Assembly: GCF_029784165.1 (NCBI RefSeq) | Contig: NC_073696.1 | Location: 241,474,892-241,538,891, forward strand | Length of the DNA stretch: 64,000 bases | From: Wyeomyia smithii | Lineage: Eukaryota > Arthropoda > Insecta > Diptera > Culicidae | Reading direction: 5' to 3' | Shown: positions 24,481-38,238 of the stretch, one piece after another | Layout of the letters: each line of letters begins with the position of its first letter | Numbering within the stretch: the first letter of the stretch is position 1 | Position numbers and translations under genes: made by a program | Notes under the pieces: model-generated | The model's input: the letters and a program-made list of their open reading frames with translations, nothing else | What the model was told of the DNA's origin: nothing | Databases searched by the model: none

Positions 24481-26260
24481 AATACCGTTGGTGCGATTTG
24501 AAATATGTGTCGGTAAGTCTTAGGGCTTTAGTTTTGTTGTTTGCCGAGCGCTGGATTATTTTAAAGTAGAATTTTGTAAATTGTAACCATTGTTATCGAA
24601 TTTTTTTTTTAATTGATATTCTTAAGCCAAAATTCACCGGTTTGAGCTCAGTTTTTGTCCGATTCAGGCCCTAGATTTTTTTTTCAAATATGGGTAAGAA
24701 AATATTAATAGGGTAACGGGCTTTAGGAAGTGATTGTAAAATTTATTTAAAAAAACACGATTTTCTCATAATAAATACCTGCTTTATCCTTTGTTAAGAG
24801 CTAAGTGTCTATTTTGACAGATATCATCAACAATGCAATTAATTGAACAATATCCAAGAAACATCATTTATACGAAGTACTAAATAATATTTTGGAACAC
24901 TAAATCTATATTTTCGCACAGATTTAGAGCCGTGCTTCGGATTAATTATATTTGCGATTATACTAGAATTTTTTAGAGCAGAAATAATAGATTTGAAGAG
25001 GACGTCTTTCGCAATTCGAAAATTAGCGGTTTTACAGGCATTCTCCTGCACTTCATATCGTTAAATGTAATAAATTAAGAAATATTTATCTGTAAATTGT
25101 AACAAGCAGCTCCTTCGTTCACCACGCAATGGCCGAATGGTAAACAAAGAGCTGTCAAAACTTGGCATGGCCAAAATATGTTCAGAGACAAACATATTTC
25201 GGCCATACTTTAAACTACTATTTTAATTTTTTCCAACTTGTTAGAGTATAAAAACTGTTTCTATGATATTTTATTGATTAGTAACATCAATGATGAATTG
25301 TTCTAAAAGCATACCTATTTTTTACAATAGCTTCCAGAAGATGATTAAAATTTTGCCACTTCCTCTTGACTTTGGATTAACTCAGGCATGGTTTTGAATA
25401 TGTGTAAACTAATTCCAAAATAATGCTAACAAGAGTCAGTGTTTTACCGTAAACTATAATGTAGTATGATTCTCAAGTATGTCATTTTAGTGCTGCATTC
25501 CAATATTCATTGAATTTATCAGATAAAATGCGTAAAATATTGCCGGGTAGGATAAAATGTGGAGATTGACTAAATACCCTTATTACTTTATATGGACACT
25601 TAAAATTTTGATATTTGGCTTTAGAACAAAATGACGTCTAAACAACATAGAAAATTTCCGATTTCTAAAAATTCAAAATGGAGTCATTGTTGCCTCTTAA
25701 GGTGAAGTGGGTCTTTACTCGGGGAAATTTGTTTCTGCATCAAAATACAAAAAAATCATACATCGAAGCTAACCCGATCAGACGATTATAACAAACGGGT
25801 AACACAAATATATCTAGACTTGATAGAAATACGAAAGCTTGTAATAATCTTGACATGCCAGAATGATAAGAAGTACAGAATTATATCAAATTTTGTTATC
25901 ATACACTTGGATGTTCAAAATTGTGTTTTTTAAAGCATATTATTAAAAAAAAATGTTATTCAATTAACAAAATATTGTACGTTCTAGCTAATTCTGATCT
26001 TTTTCTGCCGAAAACCTTACAAAACTTGCTATAATTTGTGATAATCAGTAAGCAATTTTGATAGGAATTTTGATATTTTAACTATTAACGAGACCAAGTT
26101 TAGAACACAAGTTGATACAAAAAATTCGTAACAAAATATCAAGATTTGTTTTATTCCTGATATTTTTGACTGATCAAGAAAGCAGAATATAAAGTAAATT
26201 TTTGTTGCACTGTGTTTTCATTAAGAGGTTTGAAATACTTTACAACTCGTTTACATATGG
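24480..26260. other. AT-rich intronic stretch
   Basis: AT-rich, with a hairpin at 25168-25205 listed separately. No other supported feature. Confidence 0.5.
25168..25205. repeat. Short hairpin
   Basis: TGGCCAAAATATGTT (25168-25182) pairs with AACATATTTCGGCCA (25191-25205), with one G-U-type mismatch and an 8-base loop. It may be the core of a small palindromic element. RNA function is speculative. Confidence 0.5.
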
Positions 26261-26289
26261 TTTTTACACGTATTCGTAGAAACGACTTC

Positions 26290-26470
26290 AGTTTAAATTT
26301 GGAAAAGAAACCAAGGACAAAAAAAGATAACGATAAAGAATAAGACCAAGCCCAAGAAGCATCAAGACCAAAACCAAGATCACATTCAAAGAAAAGAAGA
26401 CTAAGATCAATATTAGGATCAGAAACAAGACCGGAATTAATATCATGGACTTAGATCAAGGCCAAGAATT
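26290..26470. repeat. Degenerate CAAGAC-type purine-rich repeat
   Basis: Words such as AAGACCAAGCCCAAG, TCAAGACCAAAACCAAGATC and TTAGATCAAGGCCAAG recur about every six bases. This suggests a decayed hexanucleotide array. It reads open in places only because of composition. Confidence 0.55.
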
Positions 26471-26512
26471 GTTTTTTTCATTACATCAGTAGTTCATGGA
26501 ATTTCGTGTTCT

Positions 26513-26640
26513 TTTCAAGTTTTATTTCTATTATTGTTGACTAACGTCTTTACCAATAGTCATTAGAACGCTACCTGTATCAACTGTGATAATATTTCTG
26601 TCGTCCCGGTTAGAAAAAGCGTCAATTTTAGTCACACGTC
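26513..26640 (+). repeat. Dispersed 'GTCGTCCCGG' repeat, copy 1
   Basis: Starts TTTTATTTCTATTATTGTTG and ends CTGTCGTCCCGGTTAGAAAAA. The same start and end words occur at 28955-29065 and inverted at 32313-32425, with diverged middles. Likely a small non-autonomous element whose termini I cannot fix. Confidence 0.6.
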
Positions 26641-27159
26641 ACACAAGGGACTATTTGTTATGAAATTTAAAGAAAACAGCTTTTTCTAATAAATAAAAGA
26701 ACATGATTAGTACATTATTTCGAATATTTTAATTAATATGAATTTTGGCCGAAAAGATTGTTTTCTCATTTCACCGAGAGAAGAAAGAAAATAATATGGT
26801 AAATGATCGAAAAATAAATAATATATAATGAATTAAATAATGAATAACATTCCAACAAGTCAGGAATTAGTATTATTCTTTCTAGAAATCAATGCCTCCT
26901 CGGTCGATTTATAGTTGTAAAAGCGAAAAAGAAGTTCAGAAACGTAGAGTTTTTACGGTTAACTAAAATGAACAAAGTTGCGAACAGATGTTAAGTGATT
27001 TAAATCGATCGAATTTATAGATAGATTTTCCAAATTCGAATTTATCAAGATAATTTTGACATTGAATTCTCTTAAGAAAATAAAAAAAATCATTTTGCCT
27101 TTTAAAAAGTCCTCGTGTTTTTCTGGTGTGCATTTTCCGAAAAGGATATTTTATCAAGA

Positions 27160-28950
27160 CTCTCTCAACAAAAGTGAAACATTTCGAAACGGCTTCTGAG
27201 CTTTCTCAGGCGTACTAGAGGCAAAAATTATTTTTGCTTGAAGCAAGAAACCATAATTAATGATAAATCTACCAACATCTGAATAAATCGTAGCGAATTT
27301 ATCACAAAAATATTTTCTGCATTGTCTATTCTATTAGTCAACTCTGTTTCGTACGTCTAACAAAAACAATCTGATTGAAATTGCTTTTTTAAACATTTTC
27401 GCCAAATATGTTTGATCAGAATTGCAAATCTGGAAACTAGAAGAAAATGAAAATATAATAATAACAAAAAGTTGTAGAGAAATTAATTACGGATGAAAAT
27501 TGAATGATCGAATTATAGAAAAACCTCTTGAATACTTCTAAAAGATCAGGATATAGCTGAGCCAAAAACTAGAATAATAATATTTCAATTAACTTATGAC
27601 CAACTGTACTCACAAAGTGGTGGTAATGTGAAAGTCATGGAGTTATTTTCAATTTTATATCAATACATCCTCAAAAATTTGTAAACATTATCGTCGAAAT
27701 GGGCAAACTGTTGTCAAATTGTTGTCGTAATTAATTGTTTTTTCGTAACATTTCACTTTAATTGTTTTTTTTTTTTTTTGTTATTTGGTAGTAGAAATAA
27801 AGTGGTTTCGACAGCAATGTGTCGAATTGCAGTATAAATTTAATTTGTCTATTTTGAGTAAAATTGATTTAACCCTGGAAAGGCAATTAAATTTGAGTGT
27901 AAAATTGACGCATGATTTTTAAATCAATGAAAATGCAAATTTTTGTTCATAAATTATTAATGTGTAGTCGTTATGATGTCAATACACCGATAAATAATAA
28001 ATCTCTCTTCTTCTTTCCTTTCTGATAATGAAAACCACAATAGATAACATTACTTGTCGCAGTGGAAAATGTACCCGATAGGAAAAATAAAAGCAGAGTC
28101 AAATTGATGTAAACTATCTCTTTAGGGTTGAAAGGAGCAAATTTAAGAGTACTTATGATAAGAAATAACCTAAACAGTGACGCCTTTTTTAATCAGTCAA
28201 AGTAAAGGAGCCTCAAACTCTCGAATTTTCATCAATATCGACAGTTTCAATGAGGAGAACGAAAACTCTCTCTCGGCCGATTAAAATAGTGTCCCTCGCT
28301 TGGAAACTTTTAATGATTACTAATAAAATTTGATTAACCAGTATTGATACTTATGTAGGGTAGGGAACTTATTCTAAGCAGCTTTAGGAACCGCCTGTTT
28401 ATTGAGCAGAAATACTCGAAATGTGTTGGGTGACATTCAAACAGAAGTATATTAATCTGTTCTCTATCTTTTTCTCTATCAGAACTTGTTTTCAGATTGT
28501 AAAACTAAGTTAGCAAACTTTACCAATAATTAATTAAAGTTACCAATCGAAGGACACTATTCCAATCACCCCGAACCTATTTTAAGCAGTTTTCATCTGT
28601 TTTGCAGGCGTTATTTTTTTCAGCACCCGAAGTGGCTCCTGAATGGCTGCAATATAGGTCGATTTGTTTCGATTGTGCTTGTTCACAGATTTCTTTGTGA
28701 TTAACGGTATTTCTTATATTCGTAAGACAGTTAGAGAATCAATGTTTTCGTTTCCATCATTGAAATTGTCGATATTGATAAAAATTCAGAAGTTTGAGGC
28801 CTGTTTTCTTCGACTGATTAAAATAGCCCTACATAAGCCGTTCTTTACCCTATTTCATTTTACACATTTTAAGTATTTCGTCTCAATACACAGGCTGCTT
28901 AAAATAGGTCCCCTACCCGATTTTAAAAATTATCAACAGTTCATGAAATA
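27160..28950. other. AT-rich intronic stretch
   Basis: AT-rich with a poly-T run at about 27765-27779. No exon, RNA gene or bounded repeat was recognised. Confidence 0.45.
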
Positions 28951-28954
28951 AGGT

Positions 28955-29065
28955 TTTCTTTTTAAATTCTATTTCTATTATTAGTGACTAACGGTTTGGT
29001 CAATTTTGTCTTATGTCGTCAACTGCGATATCAGTTTTGTCGTCCCGGCTAGAAAAATTGTCAAC
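28955..29065 (+). repeat. Dispersed 'GTCGTCCCGG' repeat, copy 2
   Basis: ATTCTATTTCTATTATTAGTG at the left and TTTGTCGTCCCGGCTAGAAAA at the right match the copy at 26513-26640. An AGTTCATGRAAT word precedes both copies by a similar distance. Confidence 0.6.
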
Positions 29066-29799
29066 TTTACTTTAGCGCTTTCAACAACCAGATATACGAC
29101 CATTATTCATAGAATTCGTGTAACGTTTGTGTCAAACTTTTATCAACTGGTATCTCCCTAGACCGTTAAATCGTCGTCTGAATAACCAATTGTCGTAAAA
29201 GTTATAATCATTTGCAGATATTTTTCCAATGACGATATTCAACGTCAACTCGCCAATGGATTACGATAAAATTTTGACACTTTTTGCTCTACTGTTTTCA
29301 AATACAATCAATAGATAAGTTCAGTCATTCAAATTCTCTAATAGTTACCAGAATGTGACTCGAAAATAACAGCTACAGAAAATTGATATGTGAAGAAAAA
29401 AAAAAACTACAGAAAATTGCTGATGAAGTAAATGAATACTGATTCTCTCATTGACTGTTCTGATTTTATACCAACTTTGGGTAATGTTGTATTTTAAATT
29501 TCACAAACAAATTTCACCTCTAAGCTCCACCGATTTGCATTTCCCCTGAATTGTGTGTGTATTTACTGGTAAAATTCGCTTGAAATTCATTAGGCTATGT
29601 AGCTTCAAGAACTATCAGTTCAGCCTAACGCTGGCGAAAGAGTTGCCAAAAATAACCTCCCGGATTGTTACATTTAAATCAAATTGTGACACTTTCTAAT
29701 GTTTTTTTTTTTACATTTTCGGTGACCGATTCTTTGAGATAGTTATGTTCTTAGTTAATAAGGGCTAGGTTGGCCAGTAAAATCAGTTTAATTTATTTT

Positions 29800-31960
29800 C
29801 TCCGAACAATCAAACGCTATCTTTTTGTTTCAACCGAGAATTAAACAGAACCAGCCGGTGTCGGGCTGTGTGTACATAAGACCTGTCTGCAGCGTGGGGC
29901 TCGTAATGCTTACATGCACGCCGTGTTGTACATAGAAGCTGCTGCACCTCCACAGACTGGTGTCTGGCTGGCGGCGGCGCTGCGGTGGTGTCTCTACGTG
30001 TATCCACAACTCGGGCGCACACCAGTCGTGAATGCTCGCAGCCCAAATTCGACCTTCACCGAAGGACGAAGGACGTCATTCTAAGGTCATGAACGTCGGT
30101 CGGTCGAGGACAAACTTTTTCCATCCGCCGCCTGTCTAAGAAAGTTTCGCTTGAGGTTCCAGATTGCAGCGACCTCGGCAACGGTCGACGGCGTGTCTGG
30201 CAGCGATGGCGCCAGCTCGTGTGATTGAACTGTTTGTAACTTGAACCTACACCAATAGAAATTGCAGTAGGCGACTGGCGAACGCTGGCAGCAAGCAATA
30301 ATCCTCCGAAATCTATGGCAGCCAACCGAGCGTAGCAGGCGGCTACAGTGTTGCGATTCTGCAAAATGGAACTATGGCATGCTACTATGTTCGACGTTGA
30401 GCAGCATAATGAAATAACATTAAATTTGATTGGCAACCTCGATTGCGCGCGAAACTACACTCTTTGTAATGGACGGAATTGAGTGGCGCACTAGAAACGG
30501 GTTCGGGGGGCAGGGTGGTGAAGCCACAGCAGCAGTGAAAAAAGTGAAACCTCTTTCATTCAACCACGACCACAGCGTTTCGCAGCATTTCTCGACTGTC
30601 CGGTCCGGAGTTCGCTTTCAACGGATGGACTTATTTTTCATCGGATTTGTGCCCATCCGGGCAACGGGCCGAAAATTGATAAAGACCGACACGCACACGT
30701 GTCCGTAATTGCCAAACATGAGAGCTGGAGAAAGCCCCCTCTTCCTGGATTGCTCGCTTCCCCCCGTCTTTCTAATAAGACCAAACAGCGAACTTGGATT
30801 AAGTTTCACTTTCATTGTAAGCCTAGAAAACGTGTTTGTTGGTAAATTCGCCACAAAAGACGTTTGGCTACGCTGGAGGACCGTAATTACCGTCAACTTG
30901 AAAGTCGAAAGGCTAAAGGAGTATGGAACTTTTAAGTCCCCGTCACTGCCAGACGTAAAAACAAATCAATTCACATGCGATGGCAAACATTGACCCAATC
31001 TGGTTTCGGTTCTGATTATTCACCGTCTGCGAACTTTTCACACCTCCTCCTGTGCCCAAAAACTGCTGCTGCTGCTCGAAACGAGCGAGCGATACGCCCT
31101 AACCTAACAAACCATTGCCAAAATGCACTGAAATGAGGACACGACCGTGTTATCAACCGGCAAACGGTTCTGCCGCTGCATCAAAAGCACGCCCCGTCGC
31201 GTCTGGTCGCTCCGTAGCCAATCTTTTAGTCATCGACCTGGATTCCCTGATGGCTAACTGACTGACTGGCAACTGGCGGCGCACTGTTGCCAGGACAGAG
31301 CGATATGTAGCGATATGTATGTAGTTTGTTTGTCGTCGCCGTGCGTCATTTTGCACTAATATAACCGCCTGCCATCCGCGCCTCGAACCGCTAGAATAGC
31401 AGACAGAAGTAGAAAAAAAAGAAAATCTTCTACGACGTAACCATTCCACACTTCTGTGTGTACCTAAGCTTTCGGGTAAATAGCGACTCGATGGTTCCGT
31501 CTCGAGGAACCGAGGAGAACCGCCGAAGCTGCGGCTCACTGCCACTGACGATGCCACTATTCAGTGTTAGGTCTCGGGTTTGACAGACTTGAATGAGAAC
31601 CGGGCGGGCGGAGGGATGTGAAACCGGAGAGCGTATGACCATACTTGACATTGTCTAGGTCATGATAATCGACACGTAAGTTTTTCGTTTTCGGCGGTTG
31701 GTGATTAGGGCGAACCGAGACGGTGAACGGTCGCCATCTCTCCTGACCGCGGGAGGCTATGGACCCTGTCCTGACGGTCCTGCTATGCATGATTGATAGC
31801 TGCGTTTCGAGACACTGCTGCCTCTGTCGGTGACCTTACCTTAGTAATGGCCTAACTGGAACCGTGAAGGTCACAGAAACAGTGTCCTCTAGCTGGCCGA
31901 TGGGGGGACTTTCGGTGGAAATAAATTAGACTTGAGATTGATTACGTGATTAACTTTCTG
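29800..31960. other. GC-richer single-copy block in the large intron
   Basis: Mixed unique sequence with frames of 70-134 codons on both strands, none resembling a known family. Given the AT-rich flanks, it may be a regulatory island. No specific site can be claimed. Confidence 0.4.
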
Positions 31961-33160
31961 GCAATGGTTTACAGTCATTTTCAGGCTTATGACAGAAATA
32001 AAAAAATCCCATTTTTTATATCTAGGAATGTTGGTGAGATTGTTTTATGTAACGAAAAGTTATAGTTATTTCAACACTTGTCCGTAGTTTAAAGACAATA
32101 TCTGACTCTACAATTTCAGGGCTTTGCTAGTTCTGGCAGGTAATTTAGAGCACCATTTTATAAAAAATTTCGAACAGTCTTCCCATGATTTGTAATTTTC
32201 AATGAAAAAAAAAAAATTAAATACACGATAGGATATGATTTGACATATTTTGGGAAGCGCAATATTGCTTAATTTCAGCGACCAATTGTTGAAAAAAGGG
32301 TTCAAGTTAAGTTTTTTCTAACCGCGACGACAGAAATCGCATCGTAATCTATACAATAAGTGATAATTATGATAATTAATGGAGGCGTCAGTCGAAAATA
32401 ATAGAAATAAAACTAAAAAAGAATAACAAATAATTACATAAACTGTAAGTTTATAACATACATCGTTGTTCAATTAAAATTGTTTGGGAGTAGTAATTAA
32501 ATAGTTGTTTCGCGTAGAAAAATGGATAAATCGAGAAGAAGCAGAAGAATGCTTTTCGAAAGTGACATTTCGTATCGAAAATATATTTTGCTTTAGGTTG
32601 AGGTTGTAAAAAATACACAAAAAGCAGTTTTTGAACAGCTAAACTTGAAATTTTATAAAAAAAGTTGAATTTTCCTATATTGTCTGTTCGAAAATTCAAG
32701 ATTATAACGGAAATTGTGATGATAAACCCATGATGACGAAATGTCAGTCCCAATTTTTCCTAATTAGTTGAGTTTCAGAGCATATTTTATTAGTAACTTT
32801 GTTAAAAAAATCTTATTTTAATGATTTTCATGGTTATCTTAAATCATAAATATTTTTTTTATTACTACTACACCCTATGACACCGAAACAAGAAATTTGA
32901 TTCATTTTTTATGTACTGACTATTTTCACTAGCAGGTACATCAAATTTATTGCAATAACTGATATGTCATGTAGGCTCTCAAAATAAATAACTTAAACAA
33001 TTGAATAGATCTCTAAAAGAAACCTTTCAAGATTTATTTAGATCCAACTAAGTTTGGAAGTAATAAAAATAGAACTTAAAAAGAAACACGGAGTTGAATA
33101 AAACTAGAAAAAAAACGAATATATTTGCATAGATTCAACTGATTCGCCTGAAAATGCAAT
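31960..33160. other. AT-rich intronic stretch
   Basis: AT-rich, containing the inverted dispersed repeat at 32313-32425. A minus-strand frame at 32753-32451 is hydrophobic and composition-driven. Confidence 0.45.
32313..32425 (-). repeat. Dispersed 'GTCGTCCCGG' repeat, copy 3 (inverted)
   Basis: Read on the minus strand it begins AGTTTTATTTCTATTATTTTCG and ends TTTCTGTCGTCGCGGTTAGAAAA, matching the two plus-oriented copies at 26.5 and 29.0 kb. Confidence 0.6.
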
Positions 33161-35520
33161 TCGTAACTAAAGGTACGATGTCGAGCCAAAGTACCAATAA
33201 ATTTCAGTGACTGCCGTTAGCCTTTGCCATATTTTTTTCGCTCTAATCTTCCCCCTTGATCAACAAAGTGAACAAATCGCGCGTCCGAATTTCCGGCACT
33301 GTTGACCTTTTGAATCGAGAATCAATCTACCGACTCAGACTTTCGGGCGTTCGGTTCCAAAAATAAACCACTGTGCGGGCTAGCACATTCCGGTTTCGAT
33401 CCCGGTTTTGGAATTGGTCATTCTTTGTCCGAGCGCAGTGAGGCAATCGAAAGAGAAAAAAACTACTAGCAGTATACCGCTCCGTCTGGTTTACGCGCAT
33501 TCTGTGCCTCAGACGATACCTCAACCGAGACAGCGTTGGGAACGGCTATGCGATTGGGTTGGGTTGGGTTGTGGATAGACGAAACTGGTGGTTTTGTAGC
33601 TTAGTTTTTTTTTCGCTCACCATTTTCGCGCTTGCAAAACCCCCGTGGTTGTATATGGGCTGGATATATCCGACTGGCGCATACTTACGAATCCAAAATT
33701 CCCCCGAAATGGAAACCGAGTCACATCAAGCGAGACCAATAATAATGCACTGCACTGGAAGGTCGTCTGAAGGTGAGCGGATTTTGACGAACTGATGAGC
33801 AGAACAGAGGAGAAGAAGTGCAAACCGTAAAAAAGTAGTTTGCCGGTTGCAAATCCTTACAAGTGCTATCATCTTCTTGCGAAGTTGCAGTTTCGGCAGA
33901 CAAAAAAAAGTTTCGAGTTACGAGCTCCGTCTGGGTAACTGGCTAACTTGATTGACGGTCGCCAAGTGAGTGTCGAACTTAGATTGCATTCATTAACTCC
34001 AAAGACGGAGATTTGTGTGTCTAGTCCAAAGTAGGTCATACGTTAGTTGTGTTCGATAACATGGCTAGCTTATGCTTATATAGCTTATGTTCGCCTCTAA
34101 AATGAGACAAGTGTTTGTTGAAACATGCCAAAATTGAGCCACTTGGAACCACTTTGCTGATCTCCTTCTTCAAAGCCAACCGGAAGACGACGAGGAGAAG
34201 CGAGGGGCACCATTCTTGGCACTAGCTCAATACACGCGCGGTCTAAATCTGCCCATAGAAAAGTGGTGAAGCAGTTGCAAGTATCGTTTACTCATGGACG
34301 ACGAGCGAACGATGAGATGAGATGAGTAGCACCTGCGGTACCGAACGGGTAAGTTGTTTTCGCAAATGCTAATAGTGCGCATCATCATACCCCGTCTCCT
34401 TCGAGGTTTCGTCTTTATGTTCAAAACTGAACTGAAACTGAATATATGCTGCGACCCAAATTGACGCGTTTCGCGTGCCGCGAGAAAAACGTTACTACTT
34501 GTGACAATTGTAAAACTCCTTGAACTGCTGTCAAATATGTCGACACTGCCAAATTCACGCTGCGTACGATTTCCGCCTGTCAGCTGATTGACGGACGTTT
34601 CAATGTGCAAATTTGCTCTGTCGGTCGGTAACAACCACTTGACGGTCGCCATATGCGTTTCGCAGCAGCGACTAAAACCAATACCTACACGCGCACATAC
34701 ACGGGCAAGTATGCAAGCAATTTCTCGCCCCAAAATGCCAGCAGCGCAGCAGACGGGAATTGGTTTTATATCGCATAATCATTTATTTTCGGTTCCACTG
34801 CATCCGCACCTCATCATCGTCATCGTCCGACCATCGACGAATCCATCATCGAAATTCCCGCACACAAGTGCAGACGCCAAGCAGATCAGCAGCAGCAGCA
34901 TTTGCGAAACCGGTCCTTGTTGGTGCTCGTCGTCGTCGCCACTTTGCACAGGGCCGTGCGCTTGTGTATGTCTCTGTGAATGTAGATTGTTGTGTTTTTT
35001 TTTCGTTTTCCTACGATCAACCACCACCCGAACCGGGTGTGCAAAAACTGCGGTTAGCCAAGGTCAGGGATAACGTTTTGGGCGAGCTAGAGTAAATTTG
35101 CGATGCGCGGAATGGGGGGCCGACTAGCGCGCAGCATTTCTCGCGCGCACTCTGCACTCTGCACACACTCAGGCCAGGCAGCGGCGGCTGCCTGACAGAG
35201 AAGCAGAGAGATGAGCCACTCTTGATTAGGGGACGGTCGGATGGACGAGTTACGAGGAGTAGGTAGCGACGCAGTGATGGAGGAGGTGGCAGTCGGTTTG
35301 GGTCCAATATACAACATTTGGGTGTCTAGACGGCTACGGGTAATGATGAGTAATTGTCGGTTTCGGGGAGTTTTGTTCATATGCTAAACAGGAGGCGCGG
35401 CTGAGTGACCGACGACGACGACGACGACGCGGCCGGCGTGGTCTGGTCTGTGGGAAAGTTGGCAGTAATTTTGCGTGAAAAGATAAGCACTGTCTGGCGG
35501 CTGGATTTGTTAGCTTAATT
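33160..35520. other. GC-richer single-copy block in the large intron
   Basis: Contains a GGGTT run (33555-33571), a GATGA run (34312-34325) and a GAC run (35412-35429). Several overlapping open frames up to 168 codons lie on both strands without domain or splice support. Possible regulatory island or untranslated exon; unproven. Confidence 0.4.
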
Positions 35521-35589
35521 TGACATTTCTATTACCCTTTAGTAAAAATTAATACACAGAGGGTAATAGAGGAATTTCCTGTTGAAATT

Positions 35590-36270
35590 CTAACCCAAAA
35601 ATAAAATTTGATCCTTCAAACGGTATGACGTCTTTGACAAAGTTGTAGATATTAATTTATTCTCACCGAAAAAAATATTTACCGTATTTTCTGAAGCTGC
35701 AAAAATCATATTTTTCAAGATTTTTTAGTTTCAAGTTTATTGTTTTGTAATTTGTAATTTATTCATAATTGTATTCTTATATATGAAAAGATGAGAGGGA
35801 ATTTATGCCTGTTTGAGGAGGAATATTTATTGATTCCACCATAGCAGACTTTTCCCTATTCCAACAGAAGTTTCGGCCCCGTTGTGCTCTCTACGATTGG
35901 GCCTACATTTTATTTCTATTGCTCAGAAAAAATATATAATAAAATATAATATTTATTGGCTGAAAAAGATTTAATTTTTCGATATTTTTTCCAGTGGAAG
36001 TCGTTTAGAAGGAAAAATTGAGTTTGCCGAAGACATTGAACCGATCTTTGCACAGATATTTTCATGTGCTAAAGATATCCTTTCATGCTTTTAGTATTTT
36101 TTCATGAATCACAACTCGTTTTCGAAATGGGCTTATGTAAACTGGTGTTGATGATTACAAATATTTTAAGAATCAGAATAGTGTGCTTAAACAGTGTGAC
36201 GTCTTCGGCAAAGTTGCAGATAAAAACTTTGTCTTTCTGAAAGAAATATACACCACAAAAATTGTTTTTT
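35590..36270. repeat. Dispersed 'TGACGTCTTCGGCAAAGTTG' repeat, two copies
   Basis: AACGGTATGACGTCTTTGACAAAGTTGTAGAT (35619) and AACAGTGTGACGTCTTCGGCAAAGTTGCAGAT (36190) are clearly related, and 36010-36060 has the inverse-type GTTTGCCGAAGACATTGAACC. These belong to the family seen near 13200, 21770, 48920 and 59180. Confidence 0.6.
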
Positions 36271-36274
36271 CAAA

Positions 36275-36276
36275 AA

Positions 36277-36307
<31 letters not shown>

Positions 36308-36308
36308 A
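36275..36308. repeat. (AAAT)n microsatellite
   Basis: About eight uninterrupted AAAT units. Confidence 0.9.
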
Positions 36309-36409
36309 CAATACTAACTAAAAAACGCTTATATATCCAAATATGATTTTATTTAACTACAAAAGGATAACTAAACTTTGATGGCTGTTTGATCATGAAG
36401 AAATGAGAA

Positions 36410-37285
36410 TTTTTTATGCTTATGAAGGCATAAAAAGGCCAAATAGCAACCGATCCCACATTGAGCTCCGAAACACTGAAAACACCCCAAGGCCAGAAAA
36501 GACCAAAAGAGAAAATGTTCCTAAATTGAACTCAGAATTGTTTCAAACCCCTTACGGAATAGGCCGAATAGAAAATGATGCCAAACTAAGCTCAGAATCG
36601 TTTATAACTCCTTCCAGAAACTGGCTGTAATAGAAAATGACCCCAAATTGTGCTCAGAATCACTGGAAATTCCTTAAGGCTAAAAAAAGAATACATAGAA
36701 AATGATTTGAAATTGAGGTCAGAATGGTTCAAGACCCCTTCCAGAAAAAGCAAAAAGATAATATTTCAATTCAGAATCACTAAGAACCTCTTCTAAAGAC
36801 CAGAAAAAGTCAGAATAAAAAATGGTCCCAAATTGAGCTCAGAGTCGCTGGAAACCTCTTTCACAAAAGATTAAAACAGGAAATGATCTCAAATTTAGCT
36901 CAGAATGGTTTGAAACCCCTCCCAGAAGAGGCCAAAATGATCTCAAATCGAGCTTAGAATGGTTTAAAACCACTTATAGGAAATACTCAAATAGAAAATG
37001 ATCCCAAATTGAGTTCAGAATTACTGAGAACTCCTTCTAAAGACCAAATAAGGTCAGAATAAAAAATGATCCCAATTTCAGCTCAGAACCGTTGAAACCC
37101 CTTCAGAAAAGGCCAAAATAGAAAACGATCCCCAATTGAGTTCAGAATCGTTTGAAATCCCTTTCAGAAAAGGCCGAAACAAAAAATGTCACCAAATTAC
37201 TAGAAATCGCCGAAAAGTGTTTCTAAAGGCCCGAAAAGGCTGATTAAAAAATGATCCCATATTAAGCTCAGAATCGCCTTTACCG
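36410..37285. repeat. Degenerate ~62 bp minisatellite, about 14 units
   Basis: The consensus word AGAAAATGATCCCAAATTGA, followed by GCTCAGAATCGTTTGAAACC and CCTTCCAGAAAAGGCC, recurs about every 62 bp. A variant unit with ACTTCTAAAGACC-type sequence and GGTCAGAATAAAAAATG occurs at about 36776, 37022 and 37204, giving a higher-order pattern. The 75-codon frame through part of it is a by-product. Confidence 0.85.
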
Positions 37286-37289
37286 AAGA

Positions 37290-38238
37290 CACTATGCCGA
37301 TCCAACAGATCGTTTTGGCTCCGAAATATTTTGGTCATTGAAAGGCACTCAGCTTAGTTAATTTGATTTATATGCTAGCACTCGAGCCGGGGTCTTTTTG
37401 ATGATAATATTAATTTTAGAACCAAAATCATTGCAGCGTTTTGAATCATGAAAGATGACAAATGATTTATCATGTCTCATAGGGTTTTTTCGATGTAGTA
37501 CTACGTCTTTCAAGAAGTTCGGCAAAATAAGAGTATAAAATAAAAAGCTAAAAACGGAAAAGAGGACGAAATTTATCCTTTTTTGAATGTTTACAAGTCC
37601 CTTAGTTTAAACGGATTTTTTTCGTTCGTGCAGCAATCGATTGGAAATTTATCCACGCACCCACCCGAATGCAGATAACTGTTACTCGTTAATTCGAACT
37701 ATTGTTCTATTCAAAATTGTGGAGACTCATTGAAACGCAGATTTCGACCTCGGATTAGTCGCTTAATGCTTGTTTTCCCGAGTACAATCAACAGAACTAT
37801 ATACATGCTAAATCGGGAATGCACTTTCTGGGGTATTTAAGAGCCTGCTTCTGCTCAAACCAATCAGTTTAGTAGTGGATGGCCACTAGGACGGTCCTAA
37901 CTAAGCAGCAGCAATAGTTACAGCGGGTATTAGTTAGAGGTGAAAAATGTGATTCCCTACAGTGAGCGGATCAGAGCGGTTCCGCTCACCAAGGTGACCT
38001 AGCCCTTTTTAACAGCTCACTTGCTTTTTTCGTTCTTTATATTTATTTTCAGACACCACAAGCGAGAGCCATGTGAAAGCTTTGTTCCATGAACTTTCAA
38101 ACTGCAGTAGAACTCACACCGCTCTCTCAGCTGCCACCGACTGTCTGCTCCCCTATGCATAACCCACCCACCAGCTGCGAAAGCAAGAAAAAAAATGAGC
38201 TTGCCACACCTCACACACAGGTACATGGGATGTTCTGT
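37290..38238. other. Mixed intronic stretch
   Basis: Starts with a copy of the CCGAAGACACTATGCCGATC dispersed repeat (37280-37340). The remainder is AT-rich then mixed sequence with no supported exon. Confidence 0.45.

Noticed and set aside
34227..34733. 168-codon minus-strand frame
   Set aside because: No domain and no codon pattern I would trust; overlaps other frames on the opposite strand.
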